Shown here piece after piece: positions 56,201 to 64,000 of a stretch of 64,000 nucleotides of DNA. Position 1 is the stretch's first letter, and each line of letters opens with the position of its first letter. The position numbers and the translations under genes are program-made. The notes under the pieces are model-generated. The model saw only the letters and a list, made by a program, of their open reading frames with translations, was not told where the DNA came from and did no database searches. Source of the stretch: Phycisphaerales bacterium (lineage in GTDB: Bacteria; Planctomycetota; Phycisphaerae; Phycisphaerales; SM1A02); the NCBI GenBank assembly GCA_029260575.1, contig JAJDDB010000004.1, positions 248,001-312,000 on the forward strand, written 5' to 3'.

Positions 56201-56721
56201 TTGATGCAAACCCTGCGGACCGACCGTATCGCGGGTGGAAACCGACGGACTTCCGGTACCGCGCGTTCCGCTGCATGGTGCGCGTGAAGTTCAATCATGC
56301 GCTGCCGTATCACTTTACAATTCTCAAACACACTGGGTGGATTGCCACGGAGCGTAGTGTCAAGGCGCATGAATCTCGTGCGGATGGTCGCGCGCTGGCA
56401 GAAGACACCGGGTATCAATCCAGTTATCGCTACGGATCGCATCAATCGATCACGCGCAACTTTCTGCCGCCGATGCACCAAACGGATGATCTGTTCCATA
56501 AGAAGACCGGCAGCATGGGTTTTGTCTTCGGTTTTGATGTGGATAATCACGCCATCAATACCGTACCCAAGGAAACTCTGGTGCGCGTCACCAAGGCGGA
56601 AGACGGCGGCCTCAATGGCGTTGGTCCGTGGCAGCCGGGCACGACCGGCTTTGGTCCGGTTGGTACTTCGGATGTAAACCTGGCCTACCTCTCGGGCGGA
56701 TTGACAACGGTCAAGAGCTGA
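53218..56721 (+). CDS. nxrA: Nitrite oxidoreductase/nitrate reductase-like alpha subunit
   Basis: A 1167-residue molybdopterin oxidoreductase of the type II DMSO-reductase family. It begins with a Tat signal (FNRRRFLQTLGAGTLAAWGW), so it is folded in the cytoplasm and exported. The FS0 cluster region has C81, H87, C89 (WICAPNDTHMC) and C129 (NPRGCLKGYTF). By eye, Asp306 in QACDMDF aligns with the Mo-ligand Asp222 of NarG, and CITPDYSAPSAKADYWI follows as in that family. The NDTH motif and overall length resemble the periplasmic NXR of Nitrospira and anammox bacteria more than cytoplasmic NarG. The direction of catalysis (nitrite oxidation, nitrate reduction, or another oxyanion such as chlorate or selenate) cannot be read from the sequence. 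Confidence 0.85.
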   Translation: MSSDTFHNGNAGDDAHTGFNRRRFLQTLGAGTLAAWGWNPVSSALAAIQGVSNPLEYYPGRDWESVYRDQYRYDRTFTWICAPNDTHMCRLRAFVRNGIIIRSEQNYDHDRCGDLYGNTLTKAWNPRGCLKGYTFHKRVYGPNRLRGPVLRAGWKQWVDAGCPSLSDDPALRTKYMFDNRGTDSFVRVSWEQATSYVAKAMVAIAGTYSNEDGRRRLIADGYDPAMLTKWNSAGTRLMKFGSNLPIHGLVGKFGIYRFANMLALLDHNVRGVGPDKAQGARDWNEYTWRGDQAPGTPYATGLQACDMDFSDLRSSKFILQVGKNLVENKMPESHWLNETMERGAKIVCITPDYSAPSAKADYWIGTRPGLGDLALLLGVAKLIIDNGWTDEPFIKQFTDLPLLVRTDTLRRLRPEDVIAGYEPKDIRGGPSYSVQGITDAQRAQIGDFCMWDAQANKVVAVSRDEVGKHIAFDPALTGEFTITTTDGESVTVMPIYEMYRRHLRDYDVETAAQISGAKPELIERLAKDMATIKPAAIHLGEGINHYFHATLHNRACFLLMALTGNYGRHGSGVYSWAGNYKGALFQAAPWAGPGVGAFIDEDPFHPVLDEDGELTHEHLHHYASAEEPSYWAHGEQILRVNTPEGEKVFTGNTHLPTPTKMLWYNNANFINQAKWVYELIQNVLPKMDMIVDQQIEWTGSAEYSDVVLPANSWVEFQDHEVGGSCSNPFIQIWGRDGVAPVHDTKDDAVIFAMVANALTAETGDSRFADFWKFVTERKSKVYIQRVFNSCTTTRGKDGPYDVDKMIAGEYGGEPGAALFLFRTHPRIPFYEQVNDSIPFYTDCGRVSAYCDLQTAIDAGENLIVHREGVEATPYLPNVIVSTSEYIRPRDWGIDPGEMDGDLRTVRNIKMPWSSASRTVNPLWDKGFHFFCSTPKSRHTVHSSWSAVDWHALWSSNHTDTRRRDKRTPGVADRQIQMNPQAAIDQGLNEGDYVYVDANPADRPYRGWKPTDFRYRAFRCMVRVKFNHALPYHFTILKHTGWIATERSVKAHESRADGRALAEDTGYQSSYRYGSHQSITRNFLPPMHQTDDLFHKKTGSMGFVFGFDVDNHAINTVPKETLVRVTKAEDGGLNGVGPWQPGTTGFGPVGTSDVNLAYLSGGLTTVKS

Positions 56722-56739
56722 ACCTGGCGGAGCACTTTC

Positions 56740-57120
56740 ATGCATGATCACGACGAACACACACACGCTGATGACATTCATCCTGCACAGCGCCCAGTCG
56801 AGCCGGACCATCCGATGATGCTTGATGGTGGCGTCATCGATGGCGACACCGCCTTCATGGTTCGCTGCATGGTCGAGGAACTCATCCTGATGGGCATGCC
56901 TTTCGCAGAGGTGTGTGAGAAGTCACGCGATCCAAACTACCAGGGCCTGTATGCAGCGCGTGCAAGCCTCGGCGATGAACAGGTCGATGCACTTCTCGAA
57001 GAAGTAGCAAAGCGCATTGGCGCGCACTCGCGGCGCGTTGCTGAAGCGGCAGGCCAATCACATTCAGCCACACTCACGATTAACGCGGGTACTGATACCA
57101 CACCGAGCAATGGAGCCTGA
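56740..57120 (+). CDS. Unknown small protein between alpha and beta subunits
   Basis: A 126-residue protein, start after GGAG. The N-terminus is His/Asp-rich (MHDHDEHTHADDIHPAQRP), followed by a helical core MVRCMVEELILMGMPFAEVCEK with two Cys, RDPNYQGLYAARASLGDEQV and a basic segment. The C-terminal 30 residues are low in complexity. I know no function. Its place between the alpha and beta genes, 18 bases behind the first and two bases before the second, suggests a role in cofactor insertion, assembly or as an accessory subunit. Confidence 0.75.
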   Translation: MHDHDEHTHADDIHPAQRPVEPDHPMMLDGGVIDGDTAFMVRCMVEELILMGMPFAEVCEKSRDPNYQGLYAARASLGDEQVDALLEEVAKRIGAHSRRVAEAAGQSHSATLTINAGTDTTPSNGA

Positions 57121-57122
57121 CA

Positions 57123-58415
57123 ATGCCTTCCGTACACAACTGGCAACTCGGCCGGCCAATGGACTATCCCTACGAGGAACACCACCCGCGTACGCAGTTC
57201 GCATTCGTGTTCAACATCAACCGCTGCATCAACTGCCAGACATGCACGATGGCGTGCAAGAGCACGTGGACGTTCGGCCGCGGTCAGGAACACATGTGGT
57301 GGAATAACGTCGAAACCAAACCGTTCGGTGGATACCCGCAGAACTGGGATTCGAAACTGCTGGGCATGCTCGAGCAGGCCAACCCCGGCGGGCAGACGTG
57401 GGATGCTACCAAGAAGGAGTCGAAAGAAGCGCCGTACGGTCGGTTCGATGGCCAGACTGTGTACGACGCAGCCAAGGGATACGCTGGTCCTGATGGTCCG
57501 AAACGCGCGCTCGGATATTTGCCGGAAGCTACTGAGTGGGAGTCGCCGAACATGCACGAGGAGAGTGCAACCGGCGAAGCATGGAGCGGCAAGGCGTTCG
57601 GCAGTTCAACACAGCTTCCCGAACACAAGGTCTGGTACTTCTATCTCGCGCGACTGTGCAATCACTGCACCTACCCTTCTTGCCTCGCAGCGTGTCCGCG
57701 CCAGGCAATCTATAAGCGCCCGGAAGACGGCATTGTGCTGATCGATCAATCACGCTGCAGGGGCTACCAGCGCTGCGTCGAAGCGTGTCCGTACAAGAAG
57801 TCGATCTATCGTCCGACGACTGGCACCAGCGAGAAATGCGTCGGCTGTTATCCGCGCATTGAAGGTAAGGATCCGCTGCTCAGTCCTAACGGCGAACCTT
57901 GCGAAACCCGCTGCATGACTGCGTGTCCGGGCAAGATCCGATTGCAGGGGCTTGTCAGCATCGATGAAGATGGAACCTGGACGGTCGATCCGAGCAGTCC
58001 GATCTACTACCTCGTGCGCGATCGCAAGATTGCGCTGCCGCTGTATCCGCAATTCGGAACAGAACCGAACGGTTTCTATATTCCGCCGCGTTGGGTTCCC
58101 AGAGGATATCTCACGCAGATGTTCGGCCCCGGCGTTGAGCATTCGCTGGAACAATATTGCTGTCCGGACCGGGAGTTGCTCGCGGTGCTGCAACTGTTCC
58201 GCACAACACAGCAGATCATATTCAGGTTTGAAATTGAACAAGGACCCAAGGTCGCTGAGATTGAAGTCACTATGCCCAACGGCACGACCAAAGCCCAGGA
58301 AATCTTCAATGACACCGTCATCGGATTCAACAAGTTCGGCCAGGAAGTCGTTCGTGTGACGATCGAAGAGCCGACGTTCGAGCGACCCGCCGACATACAC
58401 GTCAACAGTATTTGA
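57123..58415 (+). CDS. nxrB: Nitrite oxidoreductase/nitrate reductase-like beta subunit (iron-sulfur)
   Basis: A 430-residue ferredoxin-like subunit without a signal peptide, so it probably leaves the cytoplasm bound to the Tat-exported alpha subunit. Cys groups for four clusters are present: CINCQTCTMACK at 35-46, LCNHCTYPSCLAACP near 178-193, CRGYQRCVEACP near 211-222 and KCVGCYPRIEG with CETRCMTACPG further on. In the third group the second Cys is replaced by Tyr (CRGYQRC), as in NarH/NxrB-type proteins that hold a [3Fe-4S] cluster there. The length matches NxrB of Nitrospira (about 430). It carries electrons from the Mo site to the gamma heme b. Confidence 0.9.
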   Translation: MPSVHNWQLGRPMDYPYEEHHPRTQFAFVFNINRCINCQTCTMACKSTWTFGRGQEHMWWNNVETKPFGGYPQNWDSKLLGMLEQANPGGQTWDATKKESKEAPYGRFDGQTVYDAAKGYAGPDGPKRALGYLPEATEWESPNMHEESATGEAWSGKAFGSSTQLPEHKVWYFYLARLCNHCTYPSCLAACPRQAIYKRPEDGIVLIDQSRCRGYQRCVEACPYKKSIYRPTTGTSEKCVGCYPRIEGKDPLLSPNGEPCETRCMTACPGKIRLQGLVSIDEDGTWTVDPSSPIYYLVRDRKIALPLYPQFGTEPNGFYIPPRWVPRGYLTQMFGPGVEHSLEQYCCPDRELLAVLQLFRTTQQIIFRFEIEQGPKVAEIEVTMPNGTTKAQEIFNDTVIGFNKFGQEVVRVTIEEPTFERPADIHVNSI

Positions 58416-58434
58416 TCGCGGAAGGTATTCAGAC

Positions 58435-59271
58435 ATGATCGCCACCCAACAGCAGCACATTGTCACACTTCAATGCCGGTGGATTCTTGCGACCGCATTG
58501 GCGACCGCATTTGCCGATCCGCGCACGCCTGCAGCTGATCCCGGCCAAGCGATCAACGGCGAGTTGCTTTCTGGTGCATGGTTGGAACTCACCGAGCCGT
58601 CTACTGATGTCAAGTTGGCGCCGCTCGGTCTTGGTGAACGTCGATGCACCGAAGCATCCGCCGAGTCGTTATCCGACTGGCTCAATCGTGATCTTGAACG
58701 ACGAGCGCGTGTGTATCAGGAAGTCTTCGGGCTGGTTGTCAACAAGCAATGTCCGCAATACGAAACAGAGTATTGCGAATGGAAGGACACGACCTACCGT
58801 TCGCAAAAAATGGCTGATATCGCAGGGTTTTACCATGCGTTCGGCGTCGAACCATCTCGAACGAATCCAGATCGACACGATCATGTTGCCCATGAATTGA
58901 CGTTTGTCGCACTGCTGTTGGAGAAACAATGTCACGCCATCTCCGGGCAGGGCGCGCAAGCCGCTGAGCATGCTGAACTGTGTCGCAGCGCACTTGCTGC
59001 GTTCGTCACCGATCACATCCGTTGGTGGGTGCCTGCCTTTGCGCATGCACTGCAGCGACGCATTCAGCAATTGACGGACTCTGTCGAAGCTGAACTTGCG
59101 GACGATCTGCAATGTCTTGCAGGCGTCGCCCAGTTCCTGTCAGCGTGGGCTGCAGTGGAGCGACAGTCCTGCAACGTCGAACCATATCTTCGAATTGTGC
59201 AGCCGAGCGTGCAGGTGGTGGATGCGGAAGACAAGGACTGCGGGATGTGCAGTCAATGTACACCCACGTAG
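58435..59271 (+). CDS. TorD/NarJ-type assembly chaperone
   Basis: A 278-residue helical protein of the TorD family, start after GGAAGG. Typical residues are YQEVFGLVVNKQCPQYETEY, then MADIAGFYHAFGVEP near 145-160 and DHVAHELTFVALLLEKQ. Such chaperones bind the Tat-signal region of the alpha subunit and aid insertion of the molybdenum cofactor before export. The C-terminus has a CGMCSQC tail, which is unusual and may bind a metal. It is co-directional with the NXR genes, 19 bases behind the beta gene. Confidence 0.88.
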   Translation: MIATQQQHIVTLQCRWILATALATAFADPRTPAADPGQAINGELLSGAWLELTEPSTDVKLAPLGLGERRCTEASAESLSDWLNRDLERRARVYQEVFGLVVNKQCPQYETEYCEWKDTTYRSQKMADIAGFYHAFGVEPSRTNPDRHDHVAHELTFVALLLEKQCHAISGQGAQAAEHAELCRSALAAFVTDHIRWWVPAFAHALQRRIQQLTDSVEAELADDLQCLAGVAQFLSAWAAVERQSCNVEPYLRIVQPSVQVVDAEDKDCGMCSQCTPT

Positions 59272-59336
59272 TACGTGGCGACCACCTTGCCGTGTCATGT
59301 GCCCAATAACACTTTCCCTAATTCTGGAGCTACGAA

Positions 59337-60065
59337 ATGGTCAGCACTCACATTGAGCCTACAAGAACAGTCGGTGAACTCGTCAAGGAGCGACCAGCTC
59401 GATCGCGCGTCTTTGAGAGTCTCAAGGTGGATTACTGCTGCGGCGGCAAGCTGCCGTTGACTGAGGCATGCGCGAAACGTGGCCTTGAAATCGAAAGCGT
59501 GTTGCAACAACTTGCAGAAGCCGACGCTCGCGCTACCGAGGGGGCCGCAGCAATCATCGACGCCGATGCGATGGGGTTGACTGAACTCGTCGACCACATC
59601 GAGCAAACGCACCACGCATATCTCAAAAGTGAGTTGCCCCGCCTGGGCATGATGGTGCGCAAAGTCGCAGCGGTTCATGGCGAACACCATCCGTGGATGC
59701 TGAAGATCGACGGCGTCTATTCCGGATTCGCTGCCGAACTTCAATCGCACATGATGAAGGAAGAGCAGATCCTTTTTCCTTGTATCCGGAATCTTGAGCA
59801 GCGCAAACAAGGCGTGTCCGGCGAACCACAAAGCGTAGCGAACCCGATTCGCGTCATGGAACACGAACACCAGCAAGCGGGTGATGCGCTGCAGCGAATG
59901 TCGGAACTGTCTGGCGGTTTTGCACCACCTGAAGGTGCGTGCAACACGTTCTGCGCCATGCTTGATGGTCTGGCACAACTGGAACGTGACATGCATCAAC
60001 ACGTGCATAAGGAAAACAACGTGCTGTTTCCCAAAGCTATTGAGTTGGAACAGCAGAACTCTTAG
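59337..60065 (+). CDS. RIC/YtfE-like di-iron protein for iron-sulfur repair
   Basis: A 242-residue protein; start after GGAG. The N-terminal ScdA_N domain has TVGELVKERPARSRVFE and the VDYCCGGKLPLTEAC signature. The hemerythrin-like part shows His/Glu ligands in QTHHAYLKSELPRL, GEHHPWML, HMMKEEQILFP, MEHEHQQAGDAL and HVHKENNVLFP. Family members repair iron-sulfur clusters damaged by nitric oxide or oxidants and can be under NsrR control. Its place behind the NXR-like genes, with a Cys-rich Rrf2 gene at the other end, fits protection from nitric oxide produced or met by this respiration. Confidence 0.92.
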   Translation: MVSTHIEPTRTVGELVKERPARSRVFESLKVDYCCGGKLPLTEACAKRGLEIESVLQQLAEADARATEGAAAIIDADAMGLTELVDHIEQTHHAYLKSELPRLGMMVRKVAAVHGEHHPWMLKIDGVYSGFAAELQSHMMKEEQILFPCIRNLEQRKQGVSGEPQSVANPIRVMEHEHQQAGDALQRMSELSGGFAPPEGACNTFCAMLDGLAQLERDMHQHVHKENNVLFPKAIELEQQNS

Positions 60066-60214
60066 CAGACAGCGCTTGTGGTCGTTCAGTTCCAATTGCT
60101 TCAGTGAAGATGTCCCGAATCGTCACGGCGGCTGTGATCTCCGGAAAAAAGCGAACCTTTGTCCTGCGAGTGACCGATCTAACCAGCGTAGATCCTTTGC
60201 TCAGGCAGAAATGA

Positions 60215-60994
60215 ATGGTGCAGAACAATTCGAGTATCGCGCAACTTATCGCGCATCGCGGACTGTCGTCGATCTTTCCGGAGAATACGCTGCTTGCACT
60301 TCAGGCAGCATATGAATGTGGCGCACGGTACGTCGAGTTTGATGTGCAGTTCACTGCTGATGTGGTGCCCGTTCTGCTGCATGATGCAACTCTGGAGCGA
60401 ACCTCGGGCGTGTCCGGCAACGTGAACGAAATGACTCTCGCGCAAATACAAGACCTCACAGCGGGCGAGCCCGCGCGTTTCGGCGATCGCTTTAAGGACG
60501 TATCGATCACCAGTTTTGTCGAGGCGGTGCAATTCGTCAACGCTTGTCCAGATCTGACGTGTTTCATAGATGTAAAGGACGATGGCGTCGATCGGTTGGG
60601 AGCCGATGTCGTGCTCGAAGCATTGCTTGGACAGATCAAAGACACTCGAGCATCATTCGTGGTTACGTCTGCCCAACACGATTTAATCCGCCACGCATTT
60701 CAGCGCGGCGTGCAAGTGGCGCTCGTCATTGATGACCTGAACACGACTAGCGAACAATTTGCCATCGACGTAGCAGTGAGTCACATTTTTAGTCATATGC
60801 ACCAAGTCGATGCAGCGGGGGGTGTGCTTCAACAAGCAGCGTGGCAGTGGGCGATCTATGGCGTCGAGACTGCAGAGGATGCAGACCGTATGCTGGCTGG
60901 TGGGGCGCATTTCATCGAAACCCGTTCGTTTGACGTTCTGCAACGCCATTTGTTCAATGCACGACAGCCGAATGCGCCGGATGTGAAGTCCTAA
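60215..60994 (+). CDS. Glycerophosphodiester phosphodiesterase
   Basis: A 259-residue GDPD-family protein. The active-site pattern is complete: [29 protein letters not shown] and [15 protein letters not shown], with the two His and the metal-binding Glu/Asp residues of the family. No signal peptide is seen. The enzyme cuts glycerophosphodiesters to sn-glycerol 3-phosphate and an alcohol. It starts a run with glycerol kinase and glycerol-3-phosphate dehydrogenase, which use the products. The ribosome-binding site is weak. Confidence 0.9.
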   Translation: MVQNNSSIAQLIAHRGLSSIFPENTLLALQAAYECGARYVEFDVQFTADVVPVLLHDATLERTSGVSGNVNEMTLAQIQDLTAGEPARFGDRFKDVSITSFVEAVQFVNACPDLTCFIDVKDDGVDRLGADVVLEALLGQIKDTRASFVVTSAQHDLIRHAFQRGVQVALVIDDLNTTSEQFAIDVAVSHIFSHMHQVDAAGGVLQQAAWQWAIYGVETAEDADRMLAGGAHFIETRSFDVLQRHLFNARQPNAPDVKS

Positions 60995-61010
60995 GGGGAG
61001 TGTGCTGATC

Positions 61011-62516
61011 GTGGAATACGTTATCGCGGTCGATCAGGGCACCACGAGTTCGCGCGCCATCGTTTTCGATCGCGCAGGTGAGATCATCTCTCTGAGCCAG
61101 CGCGAGTTCCCACAAATCTTCCCACAGCCGGGGTGGGTCGAACATGATCCGCAGGTGCTTTGGCAATCGCAGCGAACCGCCATTTGCGACGCTGTTCGAA
61201 CGGCACGACTCAAACCGAAGCAGATAGCTGGAATCGGTGTGACGAACCAGCGCGAAACGACCGTGTTGTGGGACCGGCGCACCGGCGATCCTCTTTACAA
61301 CGCAATTGTCTGGCAGGATCGACGCACTGCTGGGATATGCGCGCAACTCGAAGAAGATGGGCTGGCGTCGTTGTACAGCGAACGAACGGGGCTCGTGCTC
61401 GATCCATATTTCTCAGGTACGAAGCTCGCATGGTTGCTGCGCAACGTTTCCGGCGCAATGGAACGAGCAGTTGCTGGCGAACTTGCGTTCGGGACGATCG
61501 ACTCCTGGCTGCTGTACAAACTCACGAAAGGTCAACTGCATATTACTGATGCGTCCAACGCTTCGCGCACGTTGCTGTACAACATCCATCGCAGCGATTG
61601 GGATGAACAATTGCTTGAGCCGCTGGGGATTCCTCGATCAACGCTGCCGGAAGTTCGACAAAGCAGCGAAGTGTATGGCACAGTTTCGGATATCCCTGAG
61701 ATTTCAGGCGTGCCAATTGCAGGCATATTGGGCGATCAACAGGCCGCAATGCTTGGGCAGGCTTGTTTGCAACCGGGCACATCAAAAAACACCTATGGAA
61801 CTGGGTGTTTTCTGTTGATGAACACCGGTGAGAATGCGCCGCTCTCAAAACACGGATTGCTCACAACGATTGCGTGGGCGATGAACGATGTCGTGACATA
61901 TGCGGTGGAAGGCTCCGTCTTCATCGGTGGTGCAATTGTTCAATGGCTGCGCGATGGGCTTGGGATCATCGAGCAATCTTCGGATGTGCGTACACTGGCA
62001 GCATCAGTACACGATTCGGACGGAGTCTTTCTCGTTCCTGCGCTGACCGGGCTCGGAGCACCGCACTGGGACCCGCACGCGCGCGGAACATTGCTTGGAC
62101 TGACGCGCGGCACAACCTCGGCGCATATTGCGCGGGCTGCGATTGAGGCAATTGCCTATCAGGTTGCGGATCTTGTGCATGCAATGGAGCTTGATGCTGG
62201 CCAGCCGTTGAGCGAGTTGCGTGTCGATGGCGGTGCGGCGGTTGATGATCTGCTGCTGCAATTCCAGGCAGACATACTCCAGAAACCCGTCGTGCGACCA
62301 AGCATCTTGGAAACAACAGCGCTCGGAGCAGCGTACGCCGCAGGGCTTGCAACAAACTTCTGGCGCTCGACAAGTGAGATCACATCCCAATGGAAGGTGC
62401 AGCGGGTATTTGAGCCAACGATGTCTGCTGACCAAGCCGAGCACAGATGCCGGCGGTGGGCCGAAGCGATAGACAGATCGCGCCGATGGGACTGCTCAAG
62501 TGGTGACTCGAATTGA
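61011..62516 (+). CDS. glpK: Glycerol kinase
   Basis: A 501-residue FGGY-family kinase. The GTG at 61011 is preferred over the GTG at 61002, because AAGGGG lies at better spacing and [19 protein letters not shown] matches the usual GlpK start. Further signatures are [70 protein letters not shown] and [19 protein letters not shown]. It phosphorylates glycerol to glycerol 3-phosphate. It lies 16 bases behind the GDPD gene and 11 bases before glpD. Confidence 0.95.
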   Translation: MEYVIAVDQGTTSSRAIVFDRAGEIISLSQREFPQIFPQPGWVEHDPQVLWQSQRTAICDAVRTARLKPKQIAGIGVTNQRETTVLWDRRTGDPLYNAIVWQDRRTAGICAQLEEDGLASLYSERTGLVLDPYFSGTKLAWLLRNVSGAMERAVAGELAFGTIDSWLLYKLTKGQLHITDASNASRTLLYNIHRSDWDEQLLEPLGIPRSTLPEVRQSSEVYGTVSDIPEISGVPIAGILGDQQAAMLGQACLQPGTSKNTYGTGCFLLMNTGENAPLSKHGLLTTIAWAMNDVVTYAVEGSVFIGGAIVQWLRDGLGIIEQSSDVRTLAASVHDSDGVFLVPALTGLGAPHWDPHARGTLLGLTRGTTSAHIARAAIEAIAYQVADLVHAMELDAGQPLSELRVDGGAAVDDLLLQFQADILQKPVVRPSILETTALGAAYAAGLATNFWRSTSEITSQWKVQRVFEPTMSADQAEHRCRRWAEAIDRSRRWDCSSGDSN

Positions 62517-62527
62517 ATCGGATTGAG

Positions 62528-64000
62528 ATGAACCGCAACGATGCCATAACACAGTTGCGATCTCGTGCAAAGCCCTGGGACATCGTCGTAATTGGTGGCG
62601 GCGCGACGGGGCTGGGCGCAGCAGTTGATGCGGCGTCGCGCGGATACGAAGTCGTGTTGCTGGAGCGAAACGATTTTGCAAGCGGGACATCAAGTCGATC
62701 CACCAAGCTCGTGCATGGCGGCGTTCGATATTTGCGGCAGGGCAATGTGTCGCTGGTTCGTGAAGCGCTACGCGAGCGCGATCGACTTCGACGGAACGCT
62801 CCAGAGATCGTCCACGAACTGGCGTGCGTCGTTCCGAGCTACTCGCGATGGGATTCAGCACAGTATTGGGCCGGTCTGAAGCTCTATGATCTGCTTGCTG
62901 GCAGCAGCGGCATCCGGCGATCCAGGCATCTGTCGCGACATGAAACTCTCGAACTTCTTCCCGAAGTGCAGTCTCAGGGGCTGCGCGGCGGGACGCTGTA
63001 TTACGACTGTCAGTTTGATGATGCACGGCTGGCAATAGCCCTCGCGCAGACGGCAGCGCAGCGTGGCGCGGTGGTCATCAATTATTTTCCTGTAACAGGG
63101 TTGCTGAAGACGTCAAGTGGCGCATTGCGCGGCGTTCAAGCGTTTGACTGTGAAACTGATGAGACATTCGAGATTGAAGCACGTGTTGTAATCAATGCGA
63201 CCGGGCCGTTCTCAGACGCTGTGCGCCGTCTGGACGATCCTGCTGCAGATTCGGCATTGACGCTCAGCCGAGGAACGCACGTAGTGCTTGATCGATCACT
63301 CCTGTCAGGCAACACCGCAATGCTGGTGCCGCGCACATCCGATGGACGGGTGATATTCATGATTCCCTGGCAGGGCGTTGTACTGGTAGGGACGACGGAT
63401 GTGTTAGTCAACCACGCCGAATTCGAACCAGCACCAAGCGATACGGAAATTGAGTATCTACTTGAAACTGCAAATCAATATCTGGATCGTTCAGCAACGC
63501 GCAGTGATATCCGAAGTGTGTTCGCAGGTCTTCGGCCGCTGGTCCGGTCGAATCGATCAGGTCGGACAGCAAGAATCTCGCGCGAGCATTCGATCATCAT
63601 TGACTCGGAATCCAAACTTCTCAGTATCGTCGGCGGCAAGTGGACGACCTATCGGGCAATGGCGGAGGACCTTATCGATAAGGCTATTGTTGTTGGCGGA
63701 TTGTCTCGCCGAAATTGTGTGACGGCAGAGCTGCCCCTGCATGTCAGCGACAGCAGTCGTCCGGGAGCCCTGAGTTCGAGCGATTCGTCTCTGGGCTATC
63801 CTGTTTGCGATGGTGTCTCGTTGTCAGAAACAGAGGTCATTCGTTCGTGTCGAGAGGAGATGGCGCGCACGGTCGAAGATGTTCTGTCGCGGCGCTACAG
63901 GCTTCTGTTTGTCGATGCGAGAAAGGCGGCAATCGCGGCACCGCGCGTGGCTGAGATAATGGCTGCGGAGCTCGGCCGTAATGCACATTGGATTCGCAAG
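62528..64000 (+). CDS. glpD: Glycerol-3-phosphate dehydrogenase, FAD-dependent (cut by window end)
   Basis: The first 491 residues are present from the ATG at 62528; the frame is open to the window end and the stop is outside. The FAD-binding Rossmann motif DIVVIGGGATGLGAAVDAAS is at 18-37. Then come ERNDFASGTSSRSTKLVHGG, VRYLRQGN, YYDCQFDDARLAIALA, VINATGPFSD and VGTTDV, all typical of GlpD/GlpA. It oxidises glycerol 3-phosphate to dihydroxyacetone phosphate and passes electrons to quinone at the membrane. The final domain appears only in part. It is probably co-transcribed with glpK. Confidence 0.93.
   Translation, partial: MNRNDAITQLRSRAKPWDIVVIGGGATGLGAAVDAASRGYEVVLLERNDFASGTSSRSTKLVHGGVRYLRQGNVSLVREALRERDRLRRNAPEIVHELACVVPSYSRWDSAQYWAGLKLYDLLAGSSGIRRSRHLSRHETLELLPEVQSQGLRGGTLYYDCQFDDARLAIALAQTAAQRGAVVINYFPVTGLLKTSSGALRGVQAFDCETDETFEIEARVVINATGPFSDAVRRLDDPAADSALTLSRGTHVVLDRSLLSGNTAMLVPRTSDGRVIFMIPWQGVVLVGTTDVLVNHAEFEPAPSDTEIEYLLETANQYLDRSATRSDIRSVFAGLRPLVRSNRSGRTARISREHSIIIDSESKLLSIVGGKWTTYRAMAEDLIDKAIVVGGLSRRNCVTAELPLHVSDSSRPGALSSSDSSLGYPVCDGVSLSETEVIRSCREEMARTVEDVLSRRYRLLFVDARKAAIAAPRVAEIMAAELGRNAHWIRK

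Noticed and set aside
1-64000. CRISPR arrays, rRNA and tRNA genes
   Set aside because: No regularly spaced short repeats, rRNA-like stretches or convincing tRNA cloverleaf were found in the gene-free regions by eye; a tRNA scan could still find a missed one.

Overview
The window most likely comes from a planctomycete of the Phycisphaerae type; this is an inference from gene content. Two large secreted proteins end in paired dockerin-like VDVFDLLELL..NWG tails. An ECF sigma factor sits directly before a TPR-bearing Ser/Thr kinase. There is a prepilin-type protein with the H-X9-DG motif. Most genes are of moderate GC, but 5.8-8.3 kb is clearly GC-richer and 0.8-4.8 kb clearly AT-richer, which suggests transferred segments.

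Layout. 0-5.8 kb: two complementary broken transposase pieces flank an AT-rich island with an unknown gene and a 995-residue AAA+ ATPase, followed by a dispersed GTTAAC-containing repeat. 5.8-8.3 kb: sensor kinase and OmpR-type regulator. 8.3-17.2 kb: von Willebrand factor A (VWA) lipo/secreted-type protein, a 1410-residue secreted beta-helix/HAF/dockerin protein, a LuxR-type regulator and a prepilin-like protein. 17.2-22.3 kb: tyrosine recombinase remnant, then a transglutaminase/MoxR/DUF58 operon. 22.7-26.9 kb: circularly permuted ATP-grasp, alpha-E, Anbu proteasome-like protease and transglutaminase operon. 27-29.3 kb: broken acetyltransferase, Cys/His-rich exported protein, methyltransferase and an orphan dockerin tail. 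29.3-43.6 kb: a minus-strand metal (probably copper/silver) resistance block: PepSY protein, P1B ATPase, APC permease, YHS proteins, CusA/B/C-like RND efflux system and a Cys-rich exported protein. 43.7-44.3 kb: a short internally deleted insertion element and a second copy of the GTTAAC repeat. 44.5-49.2 kb: FG-GAP/dockerin protein, ECF sigma factor, Ser/Thr kinase. 49.4-60.1 kb: Rrf2-type regulator and a respiratory operon resembling periplasmic nitrite oxidoreductase (NXR) of Nitrospira/anammox type. 60.2-64 kb: glycerophosphodiesterase, glycerol kinase and glycerol-3-phosphate dehydrogenase (cut by the window end).

The most interesting part is the NXR-like operon. It encodes a Tat-exported molybdopterin alpha subunit, a four-cluster iron-sulfur beta subunit, a TorD-type chaperone, a heme-b gamma subunit fused to two cytochrome c domains, and a cytochrome-oxidase subunit III-like protein with a cytochrome c domain inserted in its periplasmic loop, without any subunit I nearby. 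A Cys-rich Rrf2 regulator is divergent from it and a RIC/YtfE-type iron-sulfur repair protein lies at its end, pointing to a link with nitric oxide or nitrite chemistry. All functional statements rest on motifs read by eye; no database search was possible.
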